DNA from: Chryseobacterium sp. C-71
GTDB taxonomy: Bacteria; Bacteroidota; Bacteroidia; Flavobacteriales; Weeksellaceae
Direction of reading: 5' to 3'
DNA: 64,000 nucleotides
Assembly (NCBI RefSeq): GCF_020911865.1
Contig: NZ_CP087131.1
Coordinates: forward strand, 2,108,001-2,172,000
Shown: positions 24,538 to 32,970 of the stretch, in pieces
Position numbering within the stretch: position 1 is the stretch's first letter
How the letters are laid out: each line of letters begins with the position of its first letter
Program-made: the position numbers and the translations under genes
Notes under the pieces: generated by a model
The model's input: the letters and a program-made list of their open reading frames with translations, nothing else
Told to the model about the DNA's origin: nothing
Database searches by the model: none

Positions 24538-25398
24538 ATGAGATTCGCTTATCCGATGCAGAAGTTTCAGGATTGGATGACTCAGCAATGGGTGATTCTG
24601 CGTGGAAGAAAAATAAAGCCAGAAGATTTTCCCTGGCTGATGGGACCGTTTGGAAATCTGGATGCGATTGGTGAAGATTTCATTCACAAATTTGCGGAAA
24701 AAGAAAATTTAATTATTCAAAAAGATTCTAAGGCAAAAGGCATTATCCCCTCAATGCAGAAATTGAATTTGTCTGAAGCCGAATTTTCTAATTTATCTAA
24801 AAATGTGATTGGGTTTTATGAAAAAACAGACAATCACAACTTGCAATTTTCGGTACAATGGAATCCGTTTTTCAAATTTTTCGGGATTTTGATTAATAAA
24901 TTATTCAGCAACAGAATCAATCAATTAAATATTCCAACTAAAAATATTGATGATTCAGAATCTTTAAAAAGCGAAATTATAAATCTGGTCGATACAAAAA
25001 CCAATGAGATAAAATACACATTTTGGTTTCGCTCTATTAAATCCAGCGGACAGGTGATCTACTCCGGCGTTTATGGGACTAGTAATTTACCTTCAGGAAA
25101 AACCTGTGTAAAAGCCGTTTTTCCTCTTCCAAATGGGAATGCAACGGTGTTGATGATTCCAAATGTTGGGGAAAATGGGGAATTGATTTTAGATTCTTCA
25201 GGGAAAAGATTTGGTGATGCAGGATTTTATTTTTTACTAAAAGATTCTAAGGGTGATTATTGGTCGCAATTCATCAGTTCATTCCGTGACCGTTTGATTA
25301 TTGGTTCACAAAATGATATCATCTCAGCGGAACAGACCTTGACGCTTTGGCATCTAAAGGTTTTAACTTTTAAATATACAATTGAATTGAAGAAATAG
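24538..25398 (+). CDS. Conserved hypothetical protein paired with the CrtA-like gene
   Basis: This 286-residue soluble-looking protein follows the CrtA-like stop with no gap, so it is certainly co-transcribed. It has no signal peptide. A tryptophan/arginine-rich N-terminal block (QQWVILRGRKIKPEDFPWL) is followed by a beta-rich C-terminal half with GQVIYSGVYGTS and FPLPNGNATV. I do not recognise the family. A role with the CrtA-like protein is only suggested by the arrangement. Confidence 0.6.
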   Translation: MRFAYPMQKFQDWMTQQWVILRGRKIKPEDFPWLMGPFGNLDAIGEDFIHKFAEKENLIIQKDSKAKGIIPSMQKLNLSEAEFSNLSKNVIGFYEKTDNHNLQFSVQWNPFFKFFGILINKLFSNRINQLNIPTKNIDDSESLKSEIINLVDTKTNEIKYTFWFRSIKSSGQVIYSGVYGTSNLPSGKTCVKAVFPLPNGNATVLMIPNVGENGELILDSSGKRFGDAGFYFLLKDSKGDYWSQFISSFRDRLIIGSQNDIISAEQTLTLWHLKVLTFKYTIELKK

Positions 25399-25482
25399 GT
25401 TTTTATAAATTTCAATTAAGTGAGATTGATTATTTTATATTATTCTACATCCGTTTGAACAAGTAAAATTCTAAATTTTCCC

Positions 25483-25490
25483 TATTTTTG
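25483..25490 (+). promoter_or_regulatory. Candidate -7 promoter box for trpS
   Basis: TATTTTTG matches TAnnTTTG and lies 18 nt before the trpS ATG. A TTTG is seen farther upstream than the usual spacing, so the -33 element is uncertain. Confidence 0.4.
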
Positions 25491-25508
25491 CACAAACAAT
25501 TTTAAACA

Positions 25509-26477
25509 ATGTCAAGAATTCTTACCGGCATACAAGCCACCGGAACGCCGCACCTTGGAAACCTTTTGGGTGCAATTATTCCTGCAATTGAACTTTCAAA
25601 GCAAGCAGGAAACGAATCATTTTTATTTATTGCGAATCTGCACTCACTTACGCAGATCAAAGACGCAAAAGAATTAAAAAACAACACCTACGAAATTGCT
25701 GCAGCTTGGCTTGCCTGCGGACTAGATACCGAAAAAACATTCTTTTACAGACAGAGCGACATCCCCGAAACCTGTGAACTATCTTGGCATTTATCATGTT
25801 TTTTTCCTTATCAGAGACTGACTTTAGCGCATTCTTTTAAAGATAAAGCAGATCGTTTACAAGATGTTAATGCTGGATTATTTACCTATCCGATTTTGAT
25901 GGCGGCAGATATTTTATTGTATGATGCAGAAATCGTTCCCGTAGGAAAAGATCAGCTTCAGCATTTAGAAATTGCCCGTGACGTTGCTTCAAGATTCAAT
26001 AATCAAATGGGTGAAGTTTTGGTTTTACCACAAGCAGAATTGCAGGAAGACACCAAATATGTTCCCGGAATTGACGGCCACAAAATGTCGAAATCAAGAG
26101 GAAACATCATCAATATTTTCTTGCCTGAAAAAGAATTAAAAAAACAGGTAATGAGCATCGAAAGTGATTCTAAATCTTTAGAAGAGCCAAAAGATCCTTC
26201 TACTGATAAAACTTTTGCTATTTATGAACTCATTGCAACTGCTGAACAAACAGAAGAATTGAGAGCTAAATATTTAGCCGGTAATTTCGGTTACGGTCAT
26301 GCTAAAAAAGAACTTTTAGATTTAATCCTGACAAGATTTGAAAAAGAAAGAGAACTGTTTTCTTACTACATGAACAATCTTGATGAATTGGAAGCTAAAC
26401 TTCAGGAAGGAGCAGTGAAAACAAGAGCGATTGCTATGCAAACCATTCAGCGAGTAAGAGAAAGTTTGGGAATTTAA
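25509..26477 (+). CDS. trpS: Tryptophanyl-tRNA synthetase
   Basis: This 322-residue class Ic synthetase charges tRNA-Trp. The N-terminal TGIQATGTPHLGNLLG contains the HIGH-equivalent, and GHKMSKSRGN is the KMSKS loop. The length is normal for bacterial TrpRS. It is preceded by a promoter-like box and followed by a strong GC-rich hairpin shared with the convergent HAD gene, so it forms its own transcription unit. Confidence 0.96.
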   Translation: MSRILTGIQATGTPHLGNLLGAIIPAIELSKQAGNESFLFIANLHSLTQIKDAKELKNNTYEIAAAWLACGLDTEKTFFYRQSDIPETCELSWHLSCFFPYQRLTLAHSFKDKADRLQDVNAGLFTYPILMAADILLYDAEIVPVGKDQLQHLEIARDVASRFNNQMGEVLVLPQAELQEDTKYVPGIDGHKMSKSRGNIINIFLPEKELKKQVMSIESDSKSLEEPKDPSTDKTFAIYELIATAEQTEELRAKYLAGNFGYGHAKKELLDLILTRFEKERELFSYYMNNLDELEAKLQEGAVKTRAIAMQTIQRVRESLGI

Positions 26478-26503
26478 CCTCGACATCTCTCTAATAAATA
26501 ACC

Positions 26504-26529
26504 TTCGGCGGCACCAAGGTGCCGCCGAA
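26504..26529. terminator. GC-rich hairpin between trpS and the HAD gene
   Basis: TTCGGCGGCACC and GGTGCCGCCGAA are perfect complements around an AA loop, unusually GC-rich for this DNA. It lies between two convergent genes. Flanking U-tracts are short, so it may act as a bidirectional stop or an mRNA-stabilising end. Confidence 0.7.
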
Positions 26530-26545
26530 ACTGTTTGTAATCCTT

Positions 26546-27241
26546 TTATAAATATTCTTTAATCTGCAAAAGATGTTTAATCACTTTTAAATTTTCTTGC
26601 TGCGGATTTTCATTTAAAACATCAAAGAAAATTACATCAATTCCAAAATTTTGTGCTCCGACCACGTCGGCAATCCAATCGTCTCCAATTAAAACACTTT
26701 CCTTTTTGGCAGCATTTGCTAATTTCAGAGAATGTTCAAAAATAGCAGGATTTGGTTTTCTCACACTCACAGAATCGGCACTGGTAATGGTTTGAAAATA
26801 ATGATCAATACCCGAGAGAATACATTTTCTTTCAGTCACTTCCTGAAAGCCGTTTGAAATAATGTGAAGTGTATAATTCTTAGCTTTTAAATATTCCAAA
26901 ATAACATCGGCACTTTCTACAAGATGATTGAAATTTAAAATTTTATCTAAAAAGTGTTCTTCAAAATACATCGACAATTCCAGATCATCAATTCCGAAAT
27001 GATTGAATGTGTCATAAAAACGATGTTTTCTCAAATATTCTTTATCAATTTCGCCATCACGAATCTGCTCCCAAAGCCTCTCATTGATTTCGTGATATTT
27101 TGTGTGAAATTCTTCAAAATCAATATTGTATTTTAAAGTAATTTCTTCTTTTTCGAAAAGGCTTTTGATTGTTAAATAAGCGTTTCTGCGGTGATCCCAA
27201 AGGGTATTGTCGAGGTCAAAAAAAATGTGCTGAATTTTCAT
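26546..27241 (-). CDS. HAD-family phosphatase (YjjG-type noncanonical nucleotidase-like)
   Basis: The ATG at 27241 is preferred to a TTG nine bases upstream, giving 231 residues. Motif I is FFDLDNTLWD with the nucleophilic Asp, motif II is IISNGF, and motif III/IV reads RKPNP...LIGDDWIADV. The helical cap and length fit the YjjG group that dephosphorylates nucleotides and related small molecules. It converges on trpS. Substrate specificity cannot be read from sequence. Confidence 0.82.
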   Translation of the reverse strand: MKIQHIFFDLDNTLWDHRRNAYLTIKSLFEKEEITLKYNIDFEEFHTKYHEINERLWEQIRDGEIDKEYLRKHRFYDTFNHFGIDDLELSMYFEEHFLDKILNFNHLVESADVILEYLKAKNYTLHIISNGFQEVTERKCILSGIDHYFQTITSADSVSVRKPNPAIFEHSLKLANAAKKESVLIGDDWIADVVGAQNFGIDVIFFDVLNENPQQENLKVIKHLLQIKEYL

Positions 27242-27259
27242 ACAGCACAAAATTAATGA

Positions 27260-27430
27260 TTAATTTTTTGAAACGTGATAATGATTATTCTTAATCTTTA
27301 CCACATCAAGACTTTTCGAGAAACTAAGCAAAAAATCAATGGTTTGTTTTTTGGGTTTCAAACTTTTCATTTTTAAAGAATCGTTATTTTTCATAGGCAA
27401 AAAATGTTTTTTCTTTAAAACGTGAAACAT
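27260..27430 (-). CDS. Small unrecognised ORF directly downstream of the ECF sigma factor gene
   Basis: On the minus strand an ATG at 27430 opens a 56-codon frame ending at TAA 27262-27260. The product is very basic; after a lysine-rich start it has SLKPKKQTIDFLLSFSKSLDVVKIK. Internal ATGs at 27394 and 27370 could give 44 or 36 residues, and the last would begin right at the most protein-like part. I see no strong ribosome-binding site. It starts 9 nt after the sigma factor stop in the same direction, so it is likely co-transcribed. The gene is too short for usual gene callers. Confidence 0.55.
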   Translation of the reverse strand: MFHVLKKKHFLPMKNNDSLKMKSLKPKKQTIDFLLSFSKSLDVVKIKNNHYHVSKN

Positions 27431-27439
27431 TGTGAATTA

Positions 27440-28027
27440 TTATCTCGTTAAGACAATATTATTTTCCTCCATGATTTTTCGTAGGTTAATTAAAGCATAT
27501 CGAACACGCCCCAAAGTCGTATTAATACTCATATCTGTATGGTCTGCGATCTCCTTAAAACTTAGTCCGTCGAAAAACCTGAGTTTTATCACCTCTTGTT
27601 GATTCTGTGGTAAAAACTGTAACATTTTCAGCAAATCTTCCTGAATCTGCATACTGACCAACTGATCTTCAATATTTTCTGAAGGTTCCCTGATCAAGTC
27701 AAAAATAGAAAACTCATCATTATCAAAAGTGGTCTCCGAAACTTTCACGTTTTTGGATTTTGCTCTGAAATGATCGATAATTAAATTTTGTGCAATTCTT
27801 TTTGCCCAAAGAATAAATTTTCCTTCCTCATTATAGCGCCCTTCTTTTAGCATAATAATGATTTTGATAAAAGTATCCTGAAAAACATCGTTGGCCAAAT
27901 CTTCATCGTTTATCTTATAGAGAATAAACGAAAAGAGGTCTTTCTGATGACGATGTATAAGGGTTGATAATGCTTCTTCGTCTCCTTTCTGGTAAAGAGA
28001 TATTAATAGGCTATCTGTTGATTTCAT
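27440..28027 (-). CDS. ECF-type RNA polymerase sigma factor
   Basis: This 195-residue sigma-70 family factor has region 2 (HQKDLFSFILYKI ... DVFQDTFIKI) and region 4 (LPQNQQEVIKLRFFDGLSFKEIA ending in a helix-turn-helix). A linker with many acidic residues separates them. No anti-sigma factor gene is adjacent. Instead a tiny basic ORF follows 9 nt downstream. The preceding gap (28028-28214) is AT-rich with no ORF I can support. It probably directs a small regulon, which is not identifiable here. Confidence 0.9.
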   Translation of the reverse strand: MKSTDSLLISLYQKGDEEALSTLIHRHQKDLFSFILYKINDEDLANDVFQDTFIKIIIMLKEGRYNEEGKFILWAKRIAQNLIIDHFRAKSKNVKVSETTFDNDEFSIFDLIREPSENIEDQLVSMQIQEDLLKMLQFLPQNQQEVIKLRFFDGLSFKEIADHTDMSINTTLGRVRYALINLRKIMEENNIVLTR

Positions 28028-28214
28028 GACTTTTCTTCTCAGTATATACCCGTAGCCAAACTGTCTCCCGTCATTCTGACTGGTTTATTTTCCGCTACAA
28101 AGTTTGTTAGAGTAAAGTCTTATCAATAAGCATTAAATTATGCTGTAAATATAAATAAAAATTTAATAACTGTTAAGCAATTATTAAATATTTAGAAGAA
28201 ATATGTAAAAAAAA

Positions 28215-28706
28215 CTACTTAAACATGTCATGTAAGAACGCTGTAGGAATATTTAGTGTGAAATTAATATTTAAGCCCTTTAATTCTTTTCCATTTAATC
28301 TAGAATCTGCGATAGAAAAAGCATATCCTCCTGTCAAATCTAAAAGCCCGAATAGCGAGACACCAATTTTTGGAGCAACATATTTGTTGGTTCCTTCAAC
28401 ACCAGCAAGAAAATAATAGGAATGTTTGAAATCTACATTTTTTTCAAAATTCAATAAAATATCAGCATTCACTTTCGGCATAATCGCAAATTCAGAATTG
28501 GCTGACCCCATTAATGCAGAAGCTCCCAATCTATAAATTACGTCGTCTGTCTTGAGAAAAAGCAATTTCCCTCCTACTTCACCAAAACTTTGATTTTGAT
28601 ATACATATCCTACATTCAACATTTTATGTATTGTTACCTGAGCTTTTGCAAAAACACTCATAACACACACACATACAATTGCCGCCACCCAACTAAAGTT
28701 CTTCAT
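28215..28706 (-). CDS. Exported hypothetical protein, probable small beta-barrel
   Basis: This 163-residue product has a signal peptide (VCVMSVFAKAQ) and a mature part with alternating hydrophobic strands, many Gly and aromatic residues and a C-terminal stretch ending near TAFLHDMFK. The pattern resembles small outer-membrane beta-barrel or porin-like proteins of Bacteroidetes. It lies downstream of metK but behind a clear terminator, so it is probably independent. I do not recognise a family with certainty. Confidence 0.6.
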   Translation of the reverse strand: MKNFSWVAAIVCVCVMSVFAKAQVTIHKMLNVGYVYQNQSFGEVGGKLLFLKTDDVIYRLGASALMGSANSEFAIMPKVNADILLNFEKNVDFKHSYYFLAGVEGTNKYVAPKIGVSLFGLLDLTGGYAFSIADSRLNGKELKGLNINFTLNIPTAFLHDMFK

Positions 28707-28736
28707 CTTATTTTATTTAAAACGTAAATTTAAAAA

Positions 28737-28769
28737 AAACTGCCTTATCTCATGAAGATAAAGCAGTTT
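28737..28769 (-). terminator. Terminator of metK
   Basis: Read on the minus strand, AAACTGCTTTATCT pairs with AGATAAGGCAGTTT around a short loop and is followed by a T-rich run. It lies 20 nt after the metK stop. Confidence 0.8.
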
Positions 28770-28788
28770 AAATATGTTAAAAGAAATA

Positions 28789-30069
28789 TTAAATTCCGAA
28801 AGCGGATTTAATTTCTTCTACTTTGTCTAATTTCTCCCAAGTAAAGAATTCTAAACCTGTAAGAGTTAATTCGTTTTTATGACCTTTGTTGAAAGTCTTA
28901 TCAGCAACGAAATGCTCTCTTCCCATGTGACCATAAGAAGCCGTTTCCTGATAAATAGGATTTCTCAACTTCAAATTTTGCTCTATTGCATAAGGTCTAA
29001 GATCGAAAATGGTAGAAACTTTTTTAGCGATCTCACCATCATTTAATTCAACTTTAGAAGTTCCATACGTGTTGATGTACAAACCACAAGGTTCAGCAAC
29101 ACCGATAGCATAAGAAACCTGTACTAAAACCTCGTCTGCAACACCCGCCGCAACTAAGTTTTTAGCAATGTGTCTTGTAGCATAAGCAGCACTTCTGTCA
29201 ACTTTTGAAGGATCTTTTCCTGAGAATGCGCCACCACCGTGAGCACCTTTTCCACCATATGTATCAACAATGATTTTTCTTCCTGTCAAACCTGTATCTC
29301 CGTGAGGACCACCGATTACGAATTTTCCTGTAGGATTGATATGATATTTGATTTTATCGTTGAACAAAGCTTTGATTTCTTCAGTCTGCAAAGCAACAAC
29401 TCTAGGAATCAAAATATTTTTGATGTCTTCTCTGATTTTGTTCAGCATTTCTTCTTCAGCAGCAAAATCGTCATGCTGAGTGGAAACTACGATAGAATCA
29501 ATTCTTACCGGTTTGTGATCGTCAGAGTACTCAATCGTTACCTGAGATTTCGCATCCGGACGAAGATATTTGATTTCAGAATCTTCTCTTCTGATTGCAG
29601 AAAGTTCTTTAAGAATCGTATGTGCGAGATCTAAAGCCAAAGGCATATAGTTAGACGTTTCATTCGTTGCATACCCAAACATCATCCCTTGATCGCCCGC
29701 GCCTTGCGCATTTGCTTTAGCTTCAAAAGACTCATCATTTACAGCTCTGTCAACACCCTGATTGATGTCCGGTGACTGTTCGTGAATAGCAGAAATTACA
29801 CCGCAAGAATCACCGTTGAACATATATTCACCTTTTGTATAACCAATTCCGTTGATTACTTCTCTTGCGATTGTCTGAACATCAAGATATGCATCAGATT
29901 TTACCTCACCAGCCAAAACAACCTGACCTGTAGTAACCAAAGTTTCACAAGCTACCTTTGAAGTTTTGTCGTATGCTAAAAAGTTATCGATTAATGCATC
30001 GGAAATCTGGTCGGCAATTTTATCTGGATGCCCTTCTGAAACTGATTCAGACGTAAATAAATAAGACAT
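28789..30069 (-). CDS. metK: S-adenosylmethionine synthetase
   Basis: This 426-residue enzyme makes SAM from methionine and ATP. Diagnostic motifs are GHPDK at 15-19 and [19 protein letters not shown] in the C-terminal third, with length slightly above the 384-residue E. coli enzyme. The gene has its own promoter, a SAM-II-type aptamer in its leader and a terminator after its stop, so expression should respond to SAM. It is separate from the oxyR gene upstream, which is transcribed in the same direction. Confidence 0.97.
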   Translation of the reverse strand: MSYLFTSESVSEGHPDKIADQISDALIDNFLAYDKTSKVACETLVTTGQVVLAGEVKSDAYLDVQTIAREVINGIGYTKGEYMFNGDSCGVISAIHEQSPDINQGVDRAVNDESFEAKANAQGAGDQGMMFGYATNETSNYMPLALDLAHTILKELSAIRREDSEIKYLRPDAKSQVTIEYSDDHKPVRIDSIVVSTQHDDFAAEEEMLNKIREDIKNILIPRVVALQTEEIKALFNDKIKYHINPTGKFVIGGPHGDTGLTGRKIIVDTYGGKGAHGGGAFSGKDPSKVDRSAAYATRHIAKNLVAAGVADEVLVQVSYAIGVAEPCGLYINTYGTSKVELNDGEIAKKVSTIFDLRPYAIEQNLKLRNPIYQETASYGHMGREHFVADKTFNKGHKNELTLTGLEFFTWEKLDKVEEIKSAFGI

Positions 30070-30130
30070 ATTATTCTTGTATTTTTAAAATTAAATGTAG
30101 AAGAAAAAAAATGAATAATTGCCCAGAAAA

Positions 30131-30200
30131 GCTAAAAAGAATATTCTGTTTTAGCATTTTTTTAGAGAGGTTGCAATCAGGTCAAATTTTTCCTCGTTAT
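30131..30200 (-). promoter_or_regulatory. SAM-II-type riboswitch in the metK leader
   Basis: On the minus strand, CGAGG (30196-30192) pairs with CCTC after the loop TTTGACCTGATTGCAA, followed by an A-rich stretch and GCTAAAA (30155-30149). This is the order and core of the SAM-II (metA) aptamer: a P1 stem, the UUGCAA core and a 3' GCUAAA strand. The GCTAAAA strand can instead pair with TTTTAGC (30137-30131), giving a second hairpin around AGAATATTCT. The aptamer begins about 7 nt after the predicted transcript start and ends about 80 nt before the metK ATG. Confidence 0.75.
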
Positions 30201-30209
30201 AAACGTCAG

Positions 30210-30241
30210 CAAATTTAAGTACTATTTTCCTAATACTCAAA
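30210..30241 (-). promoter_or_regulatory. metK promoter
   Basis: On the minus strand TTTG (30241-30238), 20 nt, then TAAATTTG (30217-30210) matches the Bacteroidetes TTTG-N19/20-TAnnTTTG consensus. The start site would fall just before the SAM-II aptamer. Confidence 0.7.
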
Positions 30242-30302
30242 ACTTTTGCGTGGTATTTATAATTTTCTTGAAATTAATAGTTTAAATCAATATTGAAAAG
30301 CA

Positions 30303-31253
30303 TTATTGAGGCTTGATGCTCACGTAATCTTTAGGGTTTTCATTAAAATTCAGTTTTTTAGTCAAAGAATCTTTGATGAAAGTTCTTAATTCATCGATGA
30401 TTTTTTGTTTGAAAGTCGGCTTGTAATAAATAATGCTGATTTCTCTGTAAGGAAAAGGTTTTTTAAATCTGAAAACTTTATTTTTTTGTTCCTCAGACAA
30501 TTGATTTAGTGCCAATTCTGGTAAAATACTGATTCCACCAACTTTATCAACCATGTGAACCAAAGTCTGAATATTAGAAGCTAAAAACTCAAGATTTTTA
30601 GGCTTTAACCTGTTTTCCTTTAAATGGCAGATGTTTTCAAATTGATTTCTCAAGCAGTTACCTTCTTCCAAAAGCCAAACTTTTTCTACATTCAATTCGT
30701 CAGGAACAATAAATGTATTTTTCTTATTCGCCTCAGTATCCGAACTGTAAATCATCAGTTCTTCATTAAATAAGAAATCCTGATAAAATTCGTTGGCATT
30801 GTCATAAGGTGTAGAAATAATTCCTGCATCTAATTCACCAGCCTTTAAAGCTTTGATAATATTATCAGTGGTCATTTCTTTTACATTCATCAAAATCTTA
30901 GGATTTTCTTCCAGGAAATGGAAAATTTCAGTTGGTAAGATAAACGATGAAACTGTTGGAATAATTCCCAAGTTAATTGTTCCTCCTAAAATATTATTTA
31001 ATAAATTCGCTTTATTTCTAAGTTCGTTTACCCCTTCAATAATAACTTTAGCCTGATCAATAATCTGTAATCCCACGTCAGTAGTACGAATCGGGTGGGT
31101 CGTTCTGTCAAAAACCTTCACATCCAGCTCATCTTCAAACTTCTGTATCATTGCGCTTAATGTAGGTTGAGTTATAAAACACGCCTGAGCAGCTTTACCA
31201 AAATGTTTATACTTATCGACAGCGATAAGATATTCCAATTGCTGAATGTTCAT
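30303..31253 (-). CDS. oxyR: OxyR-type LysR peroxide sensor
   Basis: This 316-residue LysR regulator has an N-terminal helix-turn-helix (about 18-45) and a ligand/redox domain containing Cys200 and Cys209. That CLRNQFENIC spacing is the same C-x8-C as the redox pair Cys199/Cys208 of E. coli OxyR, so peroxide should form a disulfide that activates it. It is transcribed away from the catalase gene, with a -7 box TATCTTTG at 31281-31274. Control of katA and of itself is the natural inference. Confidence 0.9.
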   Translation of the reverse strand: MNIQQLEYLIAVDKYKHFGKAAQACFITQPTLSAMIQKFEDELDVKVFDRTTHPIRTTDVGLQIIDQAKVIIEGVNELRNKANLLNNILGGTINLGIIPTVSSFILPTEIFHFLEENPKILMNVKEMTTDNIIKALKAGELDAGIISTPYDNANEFYQDFLFNEELMIYSSDTEANKKNTFIVPDELNVEKVWLLEEGNCLRNQFENICHLKENRLKPKNLEFLASNIQTLVHMVDKVGGISILPELALNQLSEEQKNKVFRFKKPFPYREISIIYYKPTFKQKIIDELRTFIKDSLTKKLNFNENPKDYVSIKPQ

Positions 31254-31273
31254 TTGATTAATATTATCTATGA

Positions 31274-31323
31274 CAAAGATATGACGTTTTTAGCATAACC
31301 AATAAAAATTTCTACTAAATTTG
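31274..31323. promoter_or_regulatory. Divergent oxyR/katA promoter region
   Basis: On the minus strand TATCTTTG (31281-31274) is a -7 box for oxyR. On the plus strand TAAATTTG (31316-31323) is a -7 box for katA. The roughly 35 bp between them is where an OxyR operator would be expected; I cannot point to the exact site. Confidence 0.55.
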
Positions 31324-31383
31324 ATAAATATTAGGCTGGCAACAGCTCTTGAAAACTGAAAAAATCAATCAAATTATAACTCT

Positions 31384-32871
31384 ATGGATTCTAAAAAATT
31401 AACATCAAGCAGCGGTGCTCCGTACTTTGAGCATCAGGATTCTCAAACTGTAGGCTCAAGAGGCCCGGTTTTGTTACAGGACTTTATTCTACAGGAAAAC
31501 CTTGCGCATTTTGTGAGAGAAAGAATTCCCGAAAGAATTGTTCACGCAAAAGGTAGCGGCGCTTATGGAAAATTTACTGTTACTCATGATATTTCACAAT
31601 ATACAAAAGCAAAACTTTTTTCTCAGGTAGGAAATTCTTGTAAAATGTTTGCCCGCTTTTCAACTGTGGGTGGTGAAAAAGGAAGTGCAGACACCGCAAG
31701 AGATCCTCGTGGATTTGCTTTAAAATTCTATACAGAAGATGGAAACTGGGATTTAGTAGGGAACAACACTCCGGTTTTCTTTATTAAAGACGCTAAAAAA
31801 TTCCCAGATTTTATTCATACTCAAAAGAGAGTTCCTAAAACCAACTTAAAAAGTGCAACAATGATGTGGGATTTCTGGAGTTTAAATCCGGAATCGCTTC
31901 ATCAGGTTCTAATCCTAATGTCTGAAAGAGGTACGCCTTACGGTTACAGACACATGCACGGTTTCGGGTCGCATACATTCTCGATGATTAATGCAGAAAA
32001 TCAGAGAACATGGGTGAAATTTCACTTTAAAACAAAACAAGGAATTAAAAACTTCACCAACGAAGAAGCTACAAAAATGGCAGGAGAAAATCCTGATTTC
32101 GCTCAGGAAGACCTTTGCAACGCAATCGATAACGGTGATTTCCCAAAATGGACGATGTACATCCAAGTAATGACCGAAGAACAGTCAAAAGAATTCAGAT
32201 GGAATCCTTTTGATATTACAAAAGTATGGTCTCAGGCAGATTTCCCTTTAATTGAAGTGGGCGAAATGGAATTGAATGAAGTTCCTGTTAATTATTTTGC
32301 CCATGTAGAACAATCAACCTTTTCACCAAGTAATTTAGTTAACGGAATTAGTTTTTCACCAGATAAGATGCTCCAAGGAAGATTATTCTCATATCCCGAT
32401 GCTCACAGATACAGAGTGGGGGTAAATGCACATCAATTGGAAGTAAATAGATGTCCGTTTGCAGTCAATAATTATCAAAGAGACGGATTTATGGCAGACT
32501 CAAGTGAATACCAGGACAAACCTAATTACCATCCTAACAGTTTTGACGACATCCAACCCGATTCATCTTATAAAAATTTCGAATATGAATTAGACAATAA
32601 TCATGTTGCAAACTATAACCGTAACGAAAATGATGATGACCACTACACTCAACCCGGATTATTGTATACAAAAGCAATGAATCAGGAAGACAGAGATCGT
32701 TTGGTTCATAATATTATCGACAATATGAGCGGTATCGACGGTCCGAAAAGAGATGAAATTATCAACCGACAGTTGTGTCATTTTTTCCGTGCAAACATTG
32801 AGCTTGGCATGAAAGTGGCTTCTGGTTTACACATCAATATTGATTCAAACATGATGAATCATTTAAAATAA
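31384..32871 (+). CDS. katA: Haem catalase (small-subunit type)
   Basis: This 495-residue monofunctional catalase decomposes hydrogen peroxide. The catalytic His lies in ERIVHAKGSGAYG, the clade signature RFSTVGGEKGSADTARDPRG is complete, and the proximal haem Tyr is in RLFSYPDAHRYR. Length and motifs match clade 3 small-subunit catalases. There is no signal peptide, so it is cytoplasmic. It is divergent from oxyR and ends in a strong A/T-framed hairpin terminator, so it forms a single-gene unit under peroxide control. Confidence 0.96.
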   Translation: MDSKKLTSSSGAPYFEHQDSQTVGSRGPVLLQDFILQENLAHFVRERIPERIVHAKGSGAYGKFTVTHDISQYTKAKLFSQVGNSCKMFARFSTVGGEKGSADTARDPRGFALKFYTEDGNWDLVGNNTPVFFIKDAKKFPDFIHTQKRVPKTNLKSATMMWDFWSLNPESLHQVLILMSERGTPYGYRHMHGFGSHTFSMINAENQRTWVKFHFKTKQGIKNFTNEEATKMAGENPDFAQEDLCNAIDNGDFPKWTMYIQVMTEEQSKEFRWNPFDITKVWSQADFPLIEVGEMELNEVPVNYFAHVEQSTFSPSNLVNGISFSPDKMLQGRLFSYPDAHRYRVGVNAHQLEVNRCPFAVNNYQRDGFMADSSEYQDKPNYHPNSFDDIQPDSSYKNFEYELDNNHVANYNRNENDDDHYTQPGLLYTKAMNQEDRDRLVHNIIDNMSGIDGPKRDEIINRQLCHFFRANIELGMKVASGLHINIDSNMMNHLK

Positions 32872-32887
32872 ACTATTATAAATAAAC

Positions 32888-32924
32888 AAAAAAGGGAAAA
32901 AAAATAATTTTTTCCCTTTTTTTT
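32888..32924 (+). terminator. katA terminator
   Basis: AAAAAAGGGAAAAAA pairs with TTTTTTCCCTTTTTT around a short loop and ends in a T-run, 16 nt after the katA stop. Confidence 0.85.
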
Positions 32925-32970
32925 GCAAAATAATTTTTAATTTGCAGGTTATTAAAGATATAGATCGCTA

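Noticed and set aside
24292..24687. Minus-strand frame of 131 codons across the CrtA-like and partner genes
   Set aside because: It spans the junction of two well-formed genes on the other strand and has no signal of its own.
29239..29634. Plus-strand frame of 131 codons opposite metK
   Set aside because: It is antisense to strongly conserved metK sequence and is rich in Phe, Ser and Cys, as expected for a shadow frame.
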